A stretch of 64,000 nt of DNA, taken from DASQYE01 sp036389675. GTDB taxonomy: Bacteria; Acidobacteriota; Blastocatellia; Pyrinomonadales; Pyrinomonadaceae. The stretch's first letter is position 1, and each line of letters starts with the position of its first letter. A program made the position numbers and the translations under genes. The notes beneath the pieces were generated by a model, which was given only the letters and a program-made list of their open reading frames with translations, did not search any database and was not told the origin of the DNA. Positions 21,209 through 29,700 of this stretch are shown here, one piece after another. Where the stretch lies: positions 372,001 through 436,000 of the forward strand of contig DASVWI010000021.1 of NCBI GenBank assembly GCA_036389675.1, read 5' to 3'.

Positions 21209-21664
21209 ATGAGCGTTTCAGTTCTCGAACATAAAGCAACACACTATCGCAGCACGGCGGAGATCGAGTGCCTTGTGCGTAACTTCGAGTCGTGCCTGTT
21301 GCCGCGCGAGCGCTGGACGCATCAGGCTCATTTGACGGTCGCGCTCTGGTACACCCTGCGTCATCCATGGCCGGAGGCGGTGCGGCTGGTGCGCGCCCTG
21401 ATCAAGCGTTACAACGAGGCCAATGGGATTATCACGACGCGCACGAGCGGTTATCACGAAACCATGACCCTTTTCTGGATGCACATGGTCAGTCTTTACC
21501 TTGAGACCGCCTCGCGCGAGTCCTCGCTCGTTCTCCTCGCCAACGGATTGATCGAGCGTTGCGGCGATAGCCGCCTGCCTCTGGAGTACTACACGCGCGA
21601 GCGTTTGATGTCCCGGGAAGCACGCGCCGAATGGGTAGAGCCGGATTTGAAATCCTTTGACTAA
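21209..21664 (+). CDS. Conserved small protein of unknown function next to the Y RNAs
   Basis: A 151-residue soluble, helix-rich protein. Visible conserved-looking features are WTHQAHLTVALWYTL (residues about 36-50) and SGYHETMTLFWMHM (about 85-98), with several His residues that could bind a metal or act in catalysis. It resembles a widespread hypothetical family with a HxxHL segment, but I cannot assign an activity. ATG 21209 has AAGGGAG about 6 bases upstream; the longer open frame before it overlaps Y RNA C. It is the last gene of the RNA island, in the same direction as rsr. Confidence 0.75.
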   Translation: MSVSVLEHKATHYRSTAEIECLVRNFESCLLPRERWTHQAHLTVALWYTLRHPWPEAVRLVRALIKRYNEANGIITTRTSGYHETMTLFWMHMVSLYLETASRESSLVLLANGLIERCGDSRLPLEYYTRERLMSREARAEWVEPDLKSFD

Positions 21665-21681
21665 AATCACTGCGAAGAATT

Positions 21682-21801
21682 AACAGGGACGGACGGAGGT
21701 GGTCAGGATAAAGAAAAAGCTGTGAACAATTGATGCAGTAATGCCTTTAGTTTTTATGCTGCTTTCAGTTTTCACCCTGACAATCTCTATCAATCCCTGT
21801 T
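21682..21801. repeat. Dispersed ACAGGGAYGGAC inverted repeat, copy 1
   Basis: The left arm AACAGGGACGGACGG..GGTCAGGATAA (21682-21711) and right arm CACCCTGACA..ATCAATCCCTGTT (21773-21801) are imperfect complements. It sits between convergent genes and can act as a terminator. A second copy is at 32843. Confidence 0.65.
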
Positions 21802-22734
21802 CGTTCCTTCTTTGGGGAGGCTGGTTTCGGTGAGACGCAGAAAGACATGCTCAAGAGTTTCGCGCTGTGGCGAGAGCTCGCTGACGCGAAAGCCGCTCTC
21901 GACGAGCAGGGCGTTGACGAGTGGGATATGCTCGTCGGCCACTTCGACGTAGAGAGACTCAGAGCCGTTGCGACGGACGGAGAGGGACGGGTCGGCGGAG
22001 AGTAGTTGATAGGCTTCCTCAGGGCGGTCTACGGTCAGCTTGATCGTCTTGTTCGCCGTCAGGAGCTTTTCGATTGTGCCCTGATAGAGCAGCCGCCCCT
22101 GATCTATGATGGCGACGCGATTGCAGATTTGCTCCACCTCGTTGAGCAGGTGGCTGGACAAGAGCACGGTCAGGTTAAGCTCATCGCGCAGGCGACGGAT
22201 GAGCAGCCGGACTTCGCGTATGCCCTGCGGGTCGAGGCCGTCCGTCGGCTCGTCGAGGATAACGAACTCGGGCGCGGGCAGTAGCGCCTGCGCGATGCCT
22301 AAGCGCTGGCGCATGCCGTGCGAGTAGACGCGCACCGGCTCGTGCGCGCGCTCCCTTAAGCCAACGATATCTAAAATCTCCTCGATGCGCCGCGGGGTCG
22401 TGCCGCCGGACATGGCCGCAAACAGCCGCAGGTTTTGCCAGCCGGTGAAGTGCTCATAGAAGGCGGGCGATTCAATGATCGCGCCGACGCGACGAAGAGC
22501 GCGCAGCGGATGACGGCGCACGTCCTGACCGAGCAGGCGCACCTGTCCGCGCGTAGGCCGCACGAGCCCGAGCGCCATGCGAATGGTCGTGGATTTGCCC
22601 GCGCCGTTCTGGCCCAGAAAGCCGAAGATGTCGCCGCGCTCGACTTCCAGCGAGAGGTTGTCCACGGCGTAGCGGCGTCCGTACCTCTTCGTCAGCAGCT
22701 CCGTGCGCAGCACCGCGAAAGGCTTATCGTTCAT
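21790..22734 (-). CDS. ABC transporter ATP-binding protein
   Basis: Nucleotide-binding subunit of an ABC-2 type exporter, about 314 residues. Walker A is GQNGAGKST, the signature YSHGMRQRLGIA, Walker B VILDEPTDGLDP, and the H-loop LLSSHLLNEVE. The C-terminal 90 residues form the extra domain usual in drug or gliding-motility-type ATPases. ATG 22734 is chosen; an in-frame TTG at 22761 has GAGAGAAAAG upstream and is possible. The permease is encoded two genes upstream, with an EEP-family gene between them. Confidence 0.92.
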   Translation of the reverse strand: MNDKPFAVLRTELLTKRYGRRYAVDNLSLEVERGDIFGFLGQNGAGKSTTIRMALGLVRPTRGQVRLLGQDVRRHPLRALRRVGAIIESPAFYEHFTGWQNLRLFAAMSGGTTPRRIEEILDIVGLRERAHEPVRVYSHGMRQRLGIAQALLPAPEFVILDEPTDGLDPQGIREVRLLIRRLRDELNLTVLLSSHLLNEVEQICNRVAIIDQGRLLYQGTIEKLLTANKTIKLTVDRPEEAYQLLSADPSLSVRRNGSESLYVEVADEHIPLVNALLVESGFRVSELSPQRETLEHVFLRLTETSLPKEGTNRD

Positions 22735-22782
22735 CCCTGCGTTTTGCCAGTTCCCTTTCAAAACTTTTCTCTCGGCGCGTCC

Positions 22783-23616
22783 CTATGGCAGCGCGACTTC
22801 GACCAGCAGCGGAAAGTGATCCATGCGGCCCACGGCTGCGCCTTTGTGGACTTCGGCGCGGCGCAGCACGAGCGCATCCTCATTCGGCCCGAAGATGTAA
22901 TCGATGCGCCGCTCGTTTAAGGCTGTCTCGCCTGCGCTCCGGCCAAGGTCACGGAAATACCGGAGCACGTAGCTATAGGATTCGCTATCGTTTTTCAGGT
23001 TGTCCGTAAAAAAGTTTGACTGGTTTCCGCTCCGCAGCTCGAAATTGAAATCGCCCGCGATGAAGACGAGGCTATTAGCGGGACGCTGATGAGCCCAGTC
23101 AACGACCTCGCCCGTGAAGGTGCGTCGCCGGGCCGCGCTGAAGGCATCGGCGTGCGCGCTGAGGAGTGTGATCTCGGTCGCGTCGCCTTTGAGGCGAAAG
23201 GTCGCGGCGAGCACGCATTTCTCACCGGCGGCGACCGTCGCAAACTGCGCCGGCTGGTCTTTGACGAGCACGGCCTCGACGCGATCACTTTTGTCCGAAG
23301 GGCAGACCGCGCCGCGATAGCGACGCTTGAGATGTGTGAGCAGGATTTCAAGCTGCTCCGGCCCGGTCAACTCCTGCAAGGCGACGGCTTCGGGGTCGTG
23401 CGTCATGATCGCTTCGGCCACGTCTTTCAGGTCTTTGTTGTGCGCGCGCGAATCAGCTTCCAAGTCGCCGTAGCCTATGTTCCACGTCATCAGTCGCAGG
23501 CGCGCTCCGTCCGCAGGCTTCGTGCCGAGCAATGAGCGCTCGCGCACAGGCTCGAAATGAAGCGCGCCGCCGATCATCAGAAGCGCAAGCGCCGTCAATG
23601 TAATCCTGGCCCACAT
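22783..23616 (-). CDS. Membrane-anchored endonuclease/exonuclease/phosphatase-family protein
   Basis: A 277-residue EEP-superfamily hydrolase. The N-terminal segment LTALALLMIGGAL is a signal anchor or signal peptide, so the catalytic domain faces the periplasm. Family motifs are TWNIGYG, LQELTG, GDFNFE and DHFPLL, covering the metal-binding and catalytic Asn, Glu, Asp and His. Substrates in this superfamily range from nucleic acids to phosphoinositides, so none is assigned. It lies 3 bases after the permease gene and just before the ATPase gene, inside an ABC operon. Confidence 0.85.
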   Translation of the reverse strand: MWARITLTALALLMIGGALHFEPVRERSLLGTKPADGARLRLMTWNIGYGDLEADSRAHNKDLKDVAEAIMTHDPEAVALQELTGPEQLEILLTHLKRRYRGAVCPSDKSDRVEAVLVKDQPAQFATVAAGEKCVLAATFRLKGDATEITLLSAHADAFSAARRRTFTGEVVDWAHQRPANSLVFIAGDFNFELRSGNQSNFFTDNLKNDSESYSYVLRYFRDLGRSAGETALNERRIDYIFGPNEDALVLRRAEVHKGAAVGRMDHFPLLVEVALP

Positions 23617-23619
23617 CTC

Positions 23620-24471
23620 TCAGGTCGTGATGTCCTTTCGATCAAAGATGGTGACGGCGGCCAGCAGCAGCCCGAAGATGTAAGCGCCGCAGATGCTCCC
23701 GTAGTGATAGAAGCTGCGCCAGGGAATCTCCGGCTTAAAGACATCGCGCCAGAAATCCATGTCGGTCGTGAAGAAGTAGGGCCGCAGGTGCTCGAAGAAC
23801 TCTATCCGACCGATGATATAGAGCATGACGTAGATACTGAGGGTTGCGACGACGGCCATCACGGGCGTGTCGAAGATGACGGAGAAGAACATGGCGATGG
23901 CGGCGACCACCAGCAGCGCCCACGTCCCCGTAAAGCTCGCGTAAAGGAAGCGCCACAGCGCTTCGTCGCGCACTATCCTGCCCGGCTCGTCAACCAGATT
24001 GAGCGGCCCCGGATACAACTCTATGTCGCCCCACCCGATGAACAGGAGACCGACCAGCAGGTTCAAGGCGATGAAGAAAGCCAGCAGCAGGTAGACGTGC
24101 AGGGCCACCATCAGGAATTTCGAGAGGAAGATGGAGACGCGCGAGACCGGACGCACACAGATCATTCTGAGTGTGCCGGTGCGCGCCTCGCCCGCGATCT
24201 GCCCCCCGGCGGTCATCGCGACGAAGATGGGAATCAACAGGCTGAACGAGAACATCAGAGAGTAGAGCGCAAAGGTCATCCCGTTGAAGTAGCTCTTCGA
24301 TTCATACGTGTACTTGAACTGCTCGGCGGCCTGCCCGCCCGTCTTGCGCTCGGCGTAGGAATAGAATCCCCAGAGCATCAGGGCGACGAACCCCACCAGC
24401 GCGATGAAGGAGAGGTAAAAGCTTTTCGAGCGAATGAGCTTGTAGAATTCGATTCTTAGCTGGGTGAACAT
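23620..24471 (-). CDS. ABC-2 type transporter permease
   Basis: A 283-residue integral membrane protein with about six hydrophobic spans (residues about 18-38, 75-100, 120-145, 175-200, 205-225, 255-278). It fits ABC-2 family permeases that follow the pattern FYKLIRSKSFYL at the N-terminus. It is first of a three-gene operon with the EEP protein and the ATPase. Its cargo is unknown. Confidence 0.88.
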   Translation of the reverse strand: MFTQLRIEFYKLIRSKSFYLSFIALVGFVALMLWGFYSYAERKTGGQAAEQFKYTYESKSYFNGMTFALYSLMFSFSLLIPIFVAMTAGGQIAGEARTGTLRMICVRPVSRVSIFLSKFLMVALHVYLLLAFFIALNLLVGLLFIGWGDIELYPGPLNLVDEPGRIVRDEALWRFLYASFTGTWALLVVAAIAMFFSVIFDTPVMAVVATLSIYVMLYIIGRIEFFEHLRPYFFTTDMDFWRDVFKPEIPWRSFYHYGSICGAYIFGLLLAAVTIFDRKDITT

Positions 24472-24501
24472 CTGTGTGAGCTTCCATTGCGATTGAGCGC
24501 G

Positions 24502-24586
24502 AGACAGGTCAGTACCGCCTGCGGTAGCAGGCGGGTCTCAAGCATCGCCAGCACCCGCCCGCTACCGCAGGCGGTACTGACCTGTC
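24502..24586. repeat. REP-like inverted repeat (GGTCAGTACCGCCTGC), copy 1
   Basis: The left arm GACAGGTCAGTACCGCCTGC and onward (24502-24535) is a near-perfect complement of the right arm (24553-24586), with a 17-base spacer. Copy 2 is at 46492. Such palindromic elements resemble REP/BIME sequences spread by RAYT transposases; no such transposase is in this window. Confidence 0.85.
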
Positions 24587-24731
24587 TAATGGGCCAACCA
24601 TTCATACCCTCGCTGGGGCTAAGCGTCAGGGGAGAATGCCACACCGGCTTAATGTGGCTCTCAACACCCGGGCTGTCATGTTTATTTACGTCGCTGAGGG
24701 GGATTGCGTTCCTTGCAGATTAATCCGTGCC

Positions 24732-26984
24732 TTACTGCTTATATTCGATTGAGATATCGTCGTCGCGCTCGTCGATCAGGACACGCGTGCCCGAAGGCGC
24801 TTCGCCGAAGAGGAGTTGTTCGGCGAGGGGCTGCTTGATCTTGGTTTGAATCAGGCGCGACATGGGCCTTGCGCCGAACTGGCGGTCGAAGCCGCGCCGG
24901 GCGAGCCAAGCGCGCGCACCTTCCGTCAACTCGATGGTGATCTTTTTGTCCGTGAGCTGCGCGCGAAGCTCATTTATGAATTTGTCAACGACGCGCTCGA
25001 TGACCTCGAACGGCAACTGCTCGAAGGCTATCCACGCGTCGAGGCGGTTGCGGAACTCAGGGCTGAAGGTGCGCTCTATCGCTCCGCGTCCCTTGCCCTT
25101 GCCGCCTCCGTCGGTCTGAAACCCTATGCCCTTTTCGCTTAATTCGCGCGCGCCCGCGTTGGTCGTCATAATCAGGATGACGTTGTGAAAGTCTGCCTTC
25201 TTGCCGTTGTTGTCCGTCAGCGTCGCGTGATCCATCACTTGCAGAAGGATGTTGAAGAGATTCGGGTGCGCCTTCTCTATCTCATCAAGGACAAGCACGG
25301 CGTACGGCGTTTTATTGATCGCGTCCGTCAGGAGTCCCCCCTGATCGAATCCGACGTAGCCGGGCGGCGCGCCGATCAAGCGCGAGACGGTGTGCGCCTC
25401 CATGTATTCGCTCATGTCAAAGCGCAGGAATTCGACGCCGAGCGCGTGGGCCAACTGTTTGGCAAGCTCCGTCTTGCCCACACCCGTCGGGCCTGAGAAG
25501 AGGAAAGAGCCGATGGGCTTTTCCGGATGCCCGAGGCCGGAGCGCGAAAGCTTGATGGCGTTGACGACCCCGTCAATCGCCTGATCCTGCCCGAAGATGA
25601 CAGACTGCAACTCACGCTTGAGATTTTGCAGGCGCTCTTTTTCAGAGACGGCGACCGAGCGCGGTGGAATTTTCGCCATGCGCGAGACGACCGTTTCGAT
25701 CTCTTTCGGGCGAATCGTCTTGGGCCGCTTGTCCGGCGGCAAAAGCTTGACGGCGGCCCCTGCTTCGTCCAGCACGTCAATCGCCTTGTCGGGCAGAAAG
25801 CGGTCGTGTATGTGCTTGGCCGCGAGCTCGGCGGCGGTGCGGAGCGCTTCCACCGTGTAGCGCACCCCGTGATGCTCTTCATAGTAGCTCTTGAGCCCGG
25901 CGAGGATTTGCACCGTCTCTTCAATGGTCGGCTCGCCCACCTCTATCTTCTGAAAGCGACGAGCCAGCGCCCGGTCGCGCTCAAAGGCCGCCTTGTATTC
26001 GGGATAGGTCGTCGAGCCGATGCAGCGTATCTCGCCGGAAGCGAGCGCGGGCTTGATGATGTTCGAGGCGTCCATTGAGCCGCCGCTGGTCGCGCCCGCG
26101 CCGACGATGGTGTGTATCTCGTCGATGAAGAGGATTGAGCCGGGCCGCTTCCTTAAAGCATTGATGACGCCCTTCAAACGCTGCTCGAACTCGCCACGAT
26201 ACTTCGTCCCGGCCAGCAGCGCTCCCATGTCGAGCGCGTAGACCTCCGCATTGAGCAGCACTTCGGGGACTTCGCCGCGTTGAATTTTTAAGGCGAGCCC
26301 TTCGGCGATGGCCGTCTTGCCGACGCCGGGGTCGCCGACGTAGAGCGGGTTGTTCTTGCGCCGACGACAGAGTATCTGTATGGTGCGCTGGACTTCCGCT
26401 GTGCGGCCAATGAGCGGGTCGATGTGGCCCGAGGCTGCGCGCGCGACGAGGTCTGTGGTGAAGGCTTCGAGCGGGTCGCGCACCGCCTGCGCGCCGTCTT
26501 CGTCAAGGCCCAGCTCGCCGCCTTCGCCCGCGGAGCTTCCGGTTTCTTCCGCAATCTTGGAGATGCCGTGCGCGATGTAGTTCAGGACATCCAGGCGCGT
26601 GATTCCCTGCTTCTTCAAAAAGTAGACGGCGTGCGATTGCTCCGCCTGATAGAGGGCCGCGAGGATGTTCCCGCCGTTGACCTCTCTCTGGCCCGAGCCC
26701 TCGGCCTGCAACATCGCATACTCAAGCACGTAGCGAAACTGCGAGGTCTGTTCCGGCAACACTTCGAGATTCTCGGGCAGGCGCTCCAACTGGTCGCTGA
26801 GGAATGCGCTCAGATCACGACGCAGAGTTTCGAGGTCGCCCCCGCAATGGCGCAGGACGTTGCTGGCCGTTGCCTCCTGCAGCAAGGCAAAGAGCAGGTG
26901 TTCGAGCGTGATGTACTCGTGCCGCCGCTTAATCGCTTCATTGACGGCCACACTGAGCGTCGCCTGTAATTCTCTGGTTATCAT
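24732..26984 (-). CDS. clpA: ATP-dependent Clp protease ATP-binding subunit ClpA
   Basis: AAA+ unfoldase that feeds ClpP, about 750 residues. It has the N-terminal double Clp-N domain (residues 1-145), first AAA+ module with Walker A GDPGVGKTA and Walker B ILFIDEIH, and second module with GPTGVGKTE and VLVLDEIEKAH. The short linker and absence of a long middle coiled-coil mark ClpA rather than ClpB or ClpC. clpS lies upstream on the same strand, with msrB between them. ATG 26984 is used; TTG 26987 is just before it. No ClpP gene is in the window. Confidence 0.95.
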   Translation of the reverse strand: MITRELQATLSVAVNEAIKRRHEYITLEHLLFALLQEATASNVLRHCGGDLETLRRDLSAFLSDQLERLPENLEVLPEQTSQFRYVLEYAMLQAEGSGQREVNGGNILAALYQAEQSHAVYFLKKQGITRLDVLNYIAHGISKIAEETGSSAGEGGELGLDEDGAQAVRDPLEAFTTDLVARAASGHIDPLIGRTAEVQRTIQILCRRRKNNPLYVGDPGVGKTAIAEGLALKIQRGEVPEVLLNAEVYALDMGALLAGTKYRGEFEQRLKGVINALRKRPGSILFIDEIHTIVGAGATSGGSMDASNIIKPALASGEIRCIGSTTYPEYKAAFERDRALARRFQKIEVGEPTIEETVQILAGLKSYYEEHHGVRYTVEALRTAAELAAKHIHDRFLPDKAIDVLDEAGAAVKLLPPDKRPKTIRPKEIETVVSRMAKIPPRSVAVSEKERLQNLKRELQSVIFGQDQAIDGVVNAIKLSRSGLGHPEKPIGSFLFSGPTGVGKTELAKQLAHALGVEFLRFDMSEYMEAHTVSRLIGAPPGYVGFDQGGLLTDAINKTPYAVLVLDEIEKAHPNLFNILLQVMDHATLTDNNGKKADFHNVILIMTTNAGARELSEKGIGFQTDGGGKGKGRGAIERTFSPEFRNRLDAWIAFEQLPFEVIERVVDKFINELRAQLTDKKITIELTEGARAWLARRGFDRQFGARPMSRLIQTKIKQPLAEQLLFGEAPSGTRVLIDERDDDISIEYKQ

Positions 26985-27079
26985 CAAAATATTGCCTGCA
27001 AGTATTGACGGACGTTGATGCCCGGAGAAAACTTAGCACCGTTGTGGCCTTTGAGGCAAAGCACCAGCAGACGCTTTCG

Positions 27080-27136
27080 CGCCGACAGCATCGCTCTCAT
27101 CATTTAGCGCTTATGATAAGAGCGATGCTGTCGGCG
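27080..27136. terminator. Long perfect hairpin between msrB and clpA
   Basis: Arms of 18 bases (CGCCGACAGCATCGCTCT, 27080-27097, and its complement 27119-27136) pair perfectly around an ATCAT/ATGAT inner stem. It lies about 50 bases after the msrB stop and about 95 before the clpA start. It lacks a T tract, so it may be a stability element or recognition palindrome rather than a simple intrinsic terminator. Confidence 0.6.
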
Positions 27137-27188
27137 GCGCGGGGTTTGTGCGGGGCGTTGAGTTGCGCCGGCAAAGAGGGGGCACACG

Positions 27189-27716
27189 TCAACTCTTCTG
27201 TTTTTTCCTGAACTTCATCGCGACGCCGTTCATGCAGTAGCGCAGGCCGGTCGGTTTCGGGCCGTCGTTGAAGACATGGCCGAGGTGTGCGTCACAGCGG
27301 TTACACAAAACTTCGGTTCGCGTCTCGGGCAAGCTCCTATCAACTTCCTCGCGCACGTTTACTTTCGAGATCGGAGCCCAGAAGCTCGGCCAGCCCGTCT
27401 GCGAATCGAACTTCGTGCTTGAGCTAAAGAGAGGCAGCGAGCAGGACACACACTCGAACGTGCCCTTCTCATGAACGTCGTTGAGCGGGCTTGAGTAGGG
27501 GGCCTCAGTCCCCTTTTGACGGGTTACGTAGTACTGCTCCGGCGTCAGAAGCTGTTTCCATTCGGCATCGGTCTTGATGACTTTCGCGAACGGCAGGGCG
27601 TCCGTCCTGCTCACGGCGGGTGTTCCCTGAGCCAGAGCGCTCAGGAGCGGCATTCCGGAGAGTCCGGCCAGAGCGCCGAGCGTGATCGTGGATTTGAGAA
27701 AGAAACGTCTGTCCAT
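27189..27716 (-). CDS. msrB: Exported methionine-R-sulfoxide reductase (MsrB)
   Basis: Reduces methionine R-sulfoxide in proteins, about 175 residues. The N-terminus MDRRFFLK followed by a hydrophobic stretch and ALAQG is a twin-arginine signal, so the folded enzyme is exported. The MsrB domain has zinc cysteines C89/C92 and C138/C141, GWPSFW, and catalytic C161 in RYCMN. A resolving cysteine is not obvious. ATG 27716 has AGGAGG about 9 bases upstream; the longer open frame is not needed. It sits between clpS and clpA. Confidence 0.93.
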   Translation of the reverse strand: MDRRFFLKSTITLGALAGLSGMPLLSALAQGTPAVSRTDALPFAKVIKTDAEWKQLLTPEQYYVTRQKGTEAPYSSPLNDVHEKGTFECVSCSLPLFSSSTKFDSQTGWPSFWAPISKVNVREEVDRSLPETRTEVLCNRCDAHLGHVFNDGPKPTGLRYCMNGVAMKFRKKQKS

Positions 27717-27835
27717 GGTCGTAGCCTCCTGTGAGTCTTCAGAAATAATATACGCGCCGCGCCGGAGGCTCGGATTCTTTTTGAGGCCAGATTGTGTTCG
27801 TTGCATCTCTGCGACGGGAATGCGGCGCGGCGTCC

Positions 27836-28180
27836 TCAACTTTCCTCCGTCGTAAAGAGCAGAGGGTACTCGTGCGCCTGCGCCAGCTCGGTAGCCTTGG
27901 CGGCCTTCATCTCTGCGACCTCGTAGGTATAAATCCCGGCCACGCCGATGCCCTGCGTGTGTACCTGTAGCATGACGCGGACGGCCTCGGCCTCCGTCCG
28001 CTGAAACACGGTCTGCAGGACGAAGACGACGAAGTCCATCGTCGTGAAGTCGTCATTGTGTATCAGGACCTTGTAGAGCGGAGGCGGCTTGAGCTTCTCC
28101 TTGCTCTTGCTTTCTGTGACGACCGCATCGTCTGGCTCGGCGTTTAGTCTCGGCATATATTTAAGAGTGCGGCCCGGCAC
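27836..28180 (-). CDS. clpS: ClpS adaptor protein
   Basis: Adaptor that hands N-degron substrates to ClpA. The 114-residue protein has the core LYKVLIHNDDFTTMDFV with the residues that bind the N-terminal Phe/Leu/Tyr/Trp, then a helix region with VHTQGIGVAGIYTYEVAE. GTG 28180 and ATG 28156 (MPRLNAEP) are both possible starts; neither has a clear ribosome-binding site. It is first in clpS-msrB-clpA and divergent from aat. Confidence 0.93.
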   Translation of the reverse strand: MPGRTLKYMPRLNAEPDDAVVTESKSKEKLKPPPLYKVLIHNDDFTTMDFVVFVLQTVFQRTEAEAVRVMLQVHTQGIGVAGIYTYEVAEMKAAKATELAQAHEYPLLFTTEES

Positions 28181-28285
28181 TCATCAATAAGATACCAGCA
28201 GTCCGAAGAGATTGCAGCACCGCACGTGCTACGGTCGCTCCTTCGGCTTGCCGCTCTGTGAAGCGCCAGTTTAAGCTAGGCGGCG

Positions 28286-28951
28286 ATGGCTCTCATACGC
28301 TTTCCAGACCCCAGACACGCCACACCCGAGGGCATTGTGGCTATCGGCGGAGACCTTCAGCCCGAAAATGTCATGGAGGCTTACCGCCGTGGAATTTTCC
28401 CCTGGCCGATAGAGGGGCTGCCGCTCGTCTGGTTCTCTCCGCGCGAGCGCGCCATACTGGAATTCACAGACCTGCACATTCCGCGCAGCCTCCGCCGAGA
28501 GATGGGGCGCGCGGGCCTGCGTTTCACCATTGACGCGGATTTCGGCGCGGTCATACGGGCCTGCGCCTCCACGCCGCGCGCGGGCGAGACAGGCACTTGG
28601 ATCACGCAGGACATTATTCGCTCTTACACGGAGCTGCACAGGAGAGGCCACGTCCATAGCGTCGAAGCGTGGGCGGGTGACACGCTGGTCGGAGGGCTCT
28701 ACGGCGTGGAGGCTGACGGCGCGTTCGCGGGCGAAAGCATGTTCTACCTGCGCCCGAACGCGTCGAAGCTGGCGCTCCTCTTTTTGATAGAACATCTCCG
28801 AAGTCGCGGGCTCGACTGGATGGACATACAGATGCTGACACCTCACATGGAGCTGCTCGGCGCAAAGCTCATCACGCGCGACCGCTTTCTTCAGCTGCTG
28901 GCACGCACACGCTCGCGCGGGCTGAGGCTCTTCGGGAATCCACAGGCCTGA
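28286..28951 (+). CDS. aat: Leucyl/phenylalanyl-tRNA-protein transferase
   Basis: Transfers Leu or Phe from aminoacyl-tRNA to N-terminal Arg or Lys of proteins, making N-degrons read by ClpS. The 221-residue protein has FPDPRHA, GGDLQPENVMEAYRRGIFPW, WFSPRERAIL and GESMF, all typical of Aat. It lies divergently next to clpS, so all parts of the bacterial N-end rule pathway except ClpP are here. Confidence 0.95.
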   Translation: MALIRFPDPRHATPEGIVAIGGDLQPENVMEAYRRGIFPWPIEGLPLVWFSPRERAILEFTDLHIPRSLRREMGRAGLRFTIDADFGAVIRACASTPRAGETGTWITQDIIRSYTELHRRGHVHSVEAWAGDTLVGGLYGVEADGAFAGESMFYLRPNASKLALLFLIEHLRSRGLDWMDIQMLTPHMELLGAKLITRDRFLQLLARTRSRGLRLFGNPQA

Positions 28952-28971
28952 TTAACCAATTAAGAAAAGAT

Positions 28972-29700
28972 ATGGCACAGAAAAGATTACTGCTGCTCAG
29001 CAACTCAAGCAATTATGGTGAGGGCTATCTGGAATACCCTGCGGGCGCGATCAGGGATTTTCTGGGCGGCGCGATCAAGACCGTTCTCTTCGTGCCCTTC
29101 GCCGGCGTGCGATACTCTTACGCCGATTATGCCGCGAGGGTTCGCGAGCGGTTCGAGGCCATGGGCTACGGGCTGGAATCGGTTCACGATGCGGGCGACC
29201 CGCAACTGGCCGTCAGACGCGCCGAAGCCATAGCGGTCGGCGGCGGCAATACCTTTCATCTGCTGCACGGCCTCTACAGCACAGGATTGTTGGAAGCTAT
29301 GCGCGAGCGCATTCTGGACGGAGCGCCCTACATTGGCTGGAGCGCCGGGGCGAACGTCGCCTGCCCGACTATTAAGACCACCAACGACATGCCCGTCATC
29401 GAGCCGCCGAGCTTTCGCGCGCTTGAGCTCGTCCCCTTCCAGATCAACCCGCACTACACGGATGAGCAGCCCACCGGACACGCGGGCGAAACGCGCGACG
29501 ACCGGCTGGCCGAGTTCATAGAGCTTAACGAGGGCATCCACGTCGTCGGCTTAAGGGAAGGCACTATGCTGCGTATAGAGGATGCTTCGATCAGGCTGCT
29601 CGGCGAAAGAAGCGCGCGCCTCTTTTTCAAAGGCGCTGAGCCCAAAGACTACGCGCCGCACGAGTCCTTACAGTTTCTCCTGCAACAACCGGGTCACTGA
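28972..29700 (+). CDS. pepE: Dipeptidase E (alpha-aspartyl dipeptidase)
   Basis: S51-family serine peptidase that cleaves Asp-X dipeptides, 242 residues. The N-terminus LLLLSNSSNYGEGYL, the GGGNTFHLLHGL turn, the nucleophile in GWSAGAN and the INPHYTDEQP segment are family hallmarks. ATG 28972 has AGAAAAGA 2-9 bases upstream. It follows aat by 20 bases and may be cotranscribed, consuming small peptides from N-end-rule proteolysis. It overlaps the end of the convergent S15 gene by 7 bases. Confidence 0.93.
   Translation: MAQKRLLLLSNSSNYGEGYLEYPAGAIRDFLGGAIKTVLFVPFAGVRYSYADYAARVRERFEAMGYGLESVHDAGDPQLAVRRAEAIAVGGGNTFHLLHGLYSTGLLEAMRERILDGAPYIGWSAGANVACPTIKTTNDMPVIEPPSFRALELVPFQINPHYTDEQPTGHAGETRDDRLAEFIELNEGIHVVGLREGTMLRIEDASIRLLGERSARLFFKGAEPKDYAPHESLQFLLQQPGH

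Noticed and set aside
23557..24459. A long open frame on the plus strand opposite the ABC permease gene
   Set aside because: Its product is a highly charged His/Gln/Glu/Arg-rich sequence typical of the antisense frame of a membrane-protein gene in high-GC DNA.
24487..24723. Open frames across the REP-like repeat and its flank
   Set aside because: They are encoded mainly by the palindrome arms and occur on both strands, so they are shadows of the repeat.
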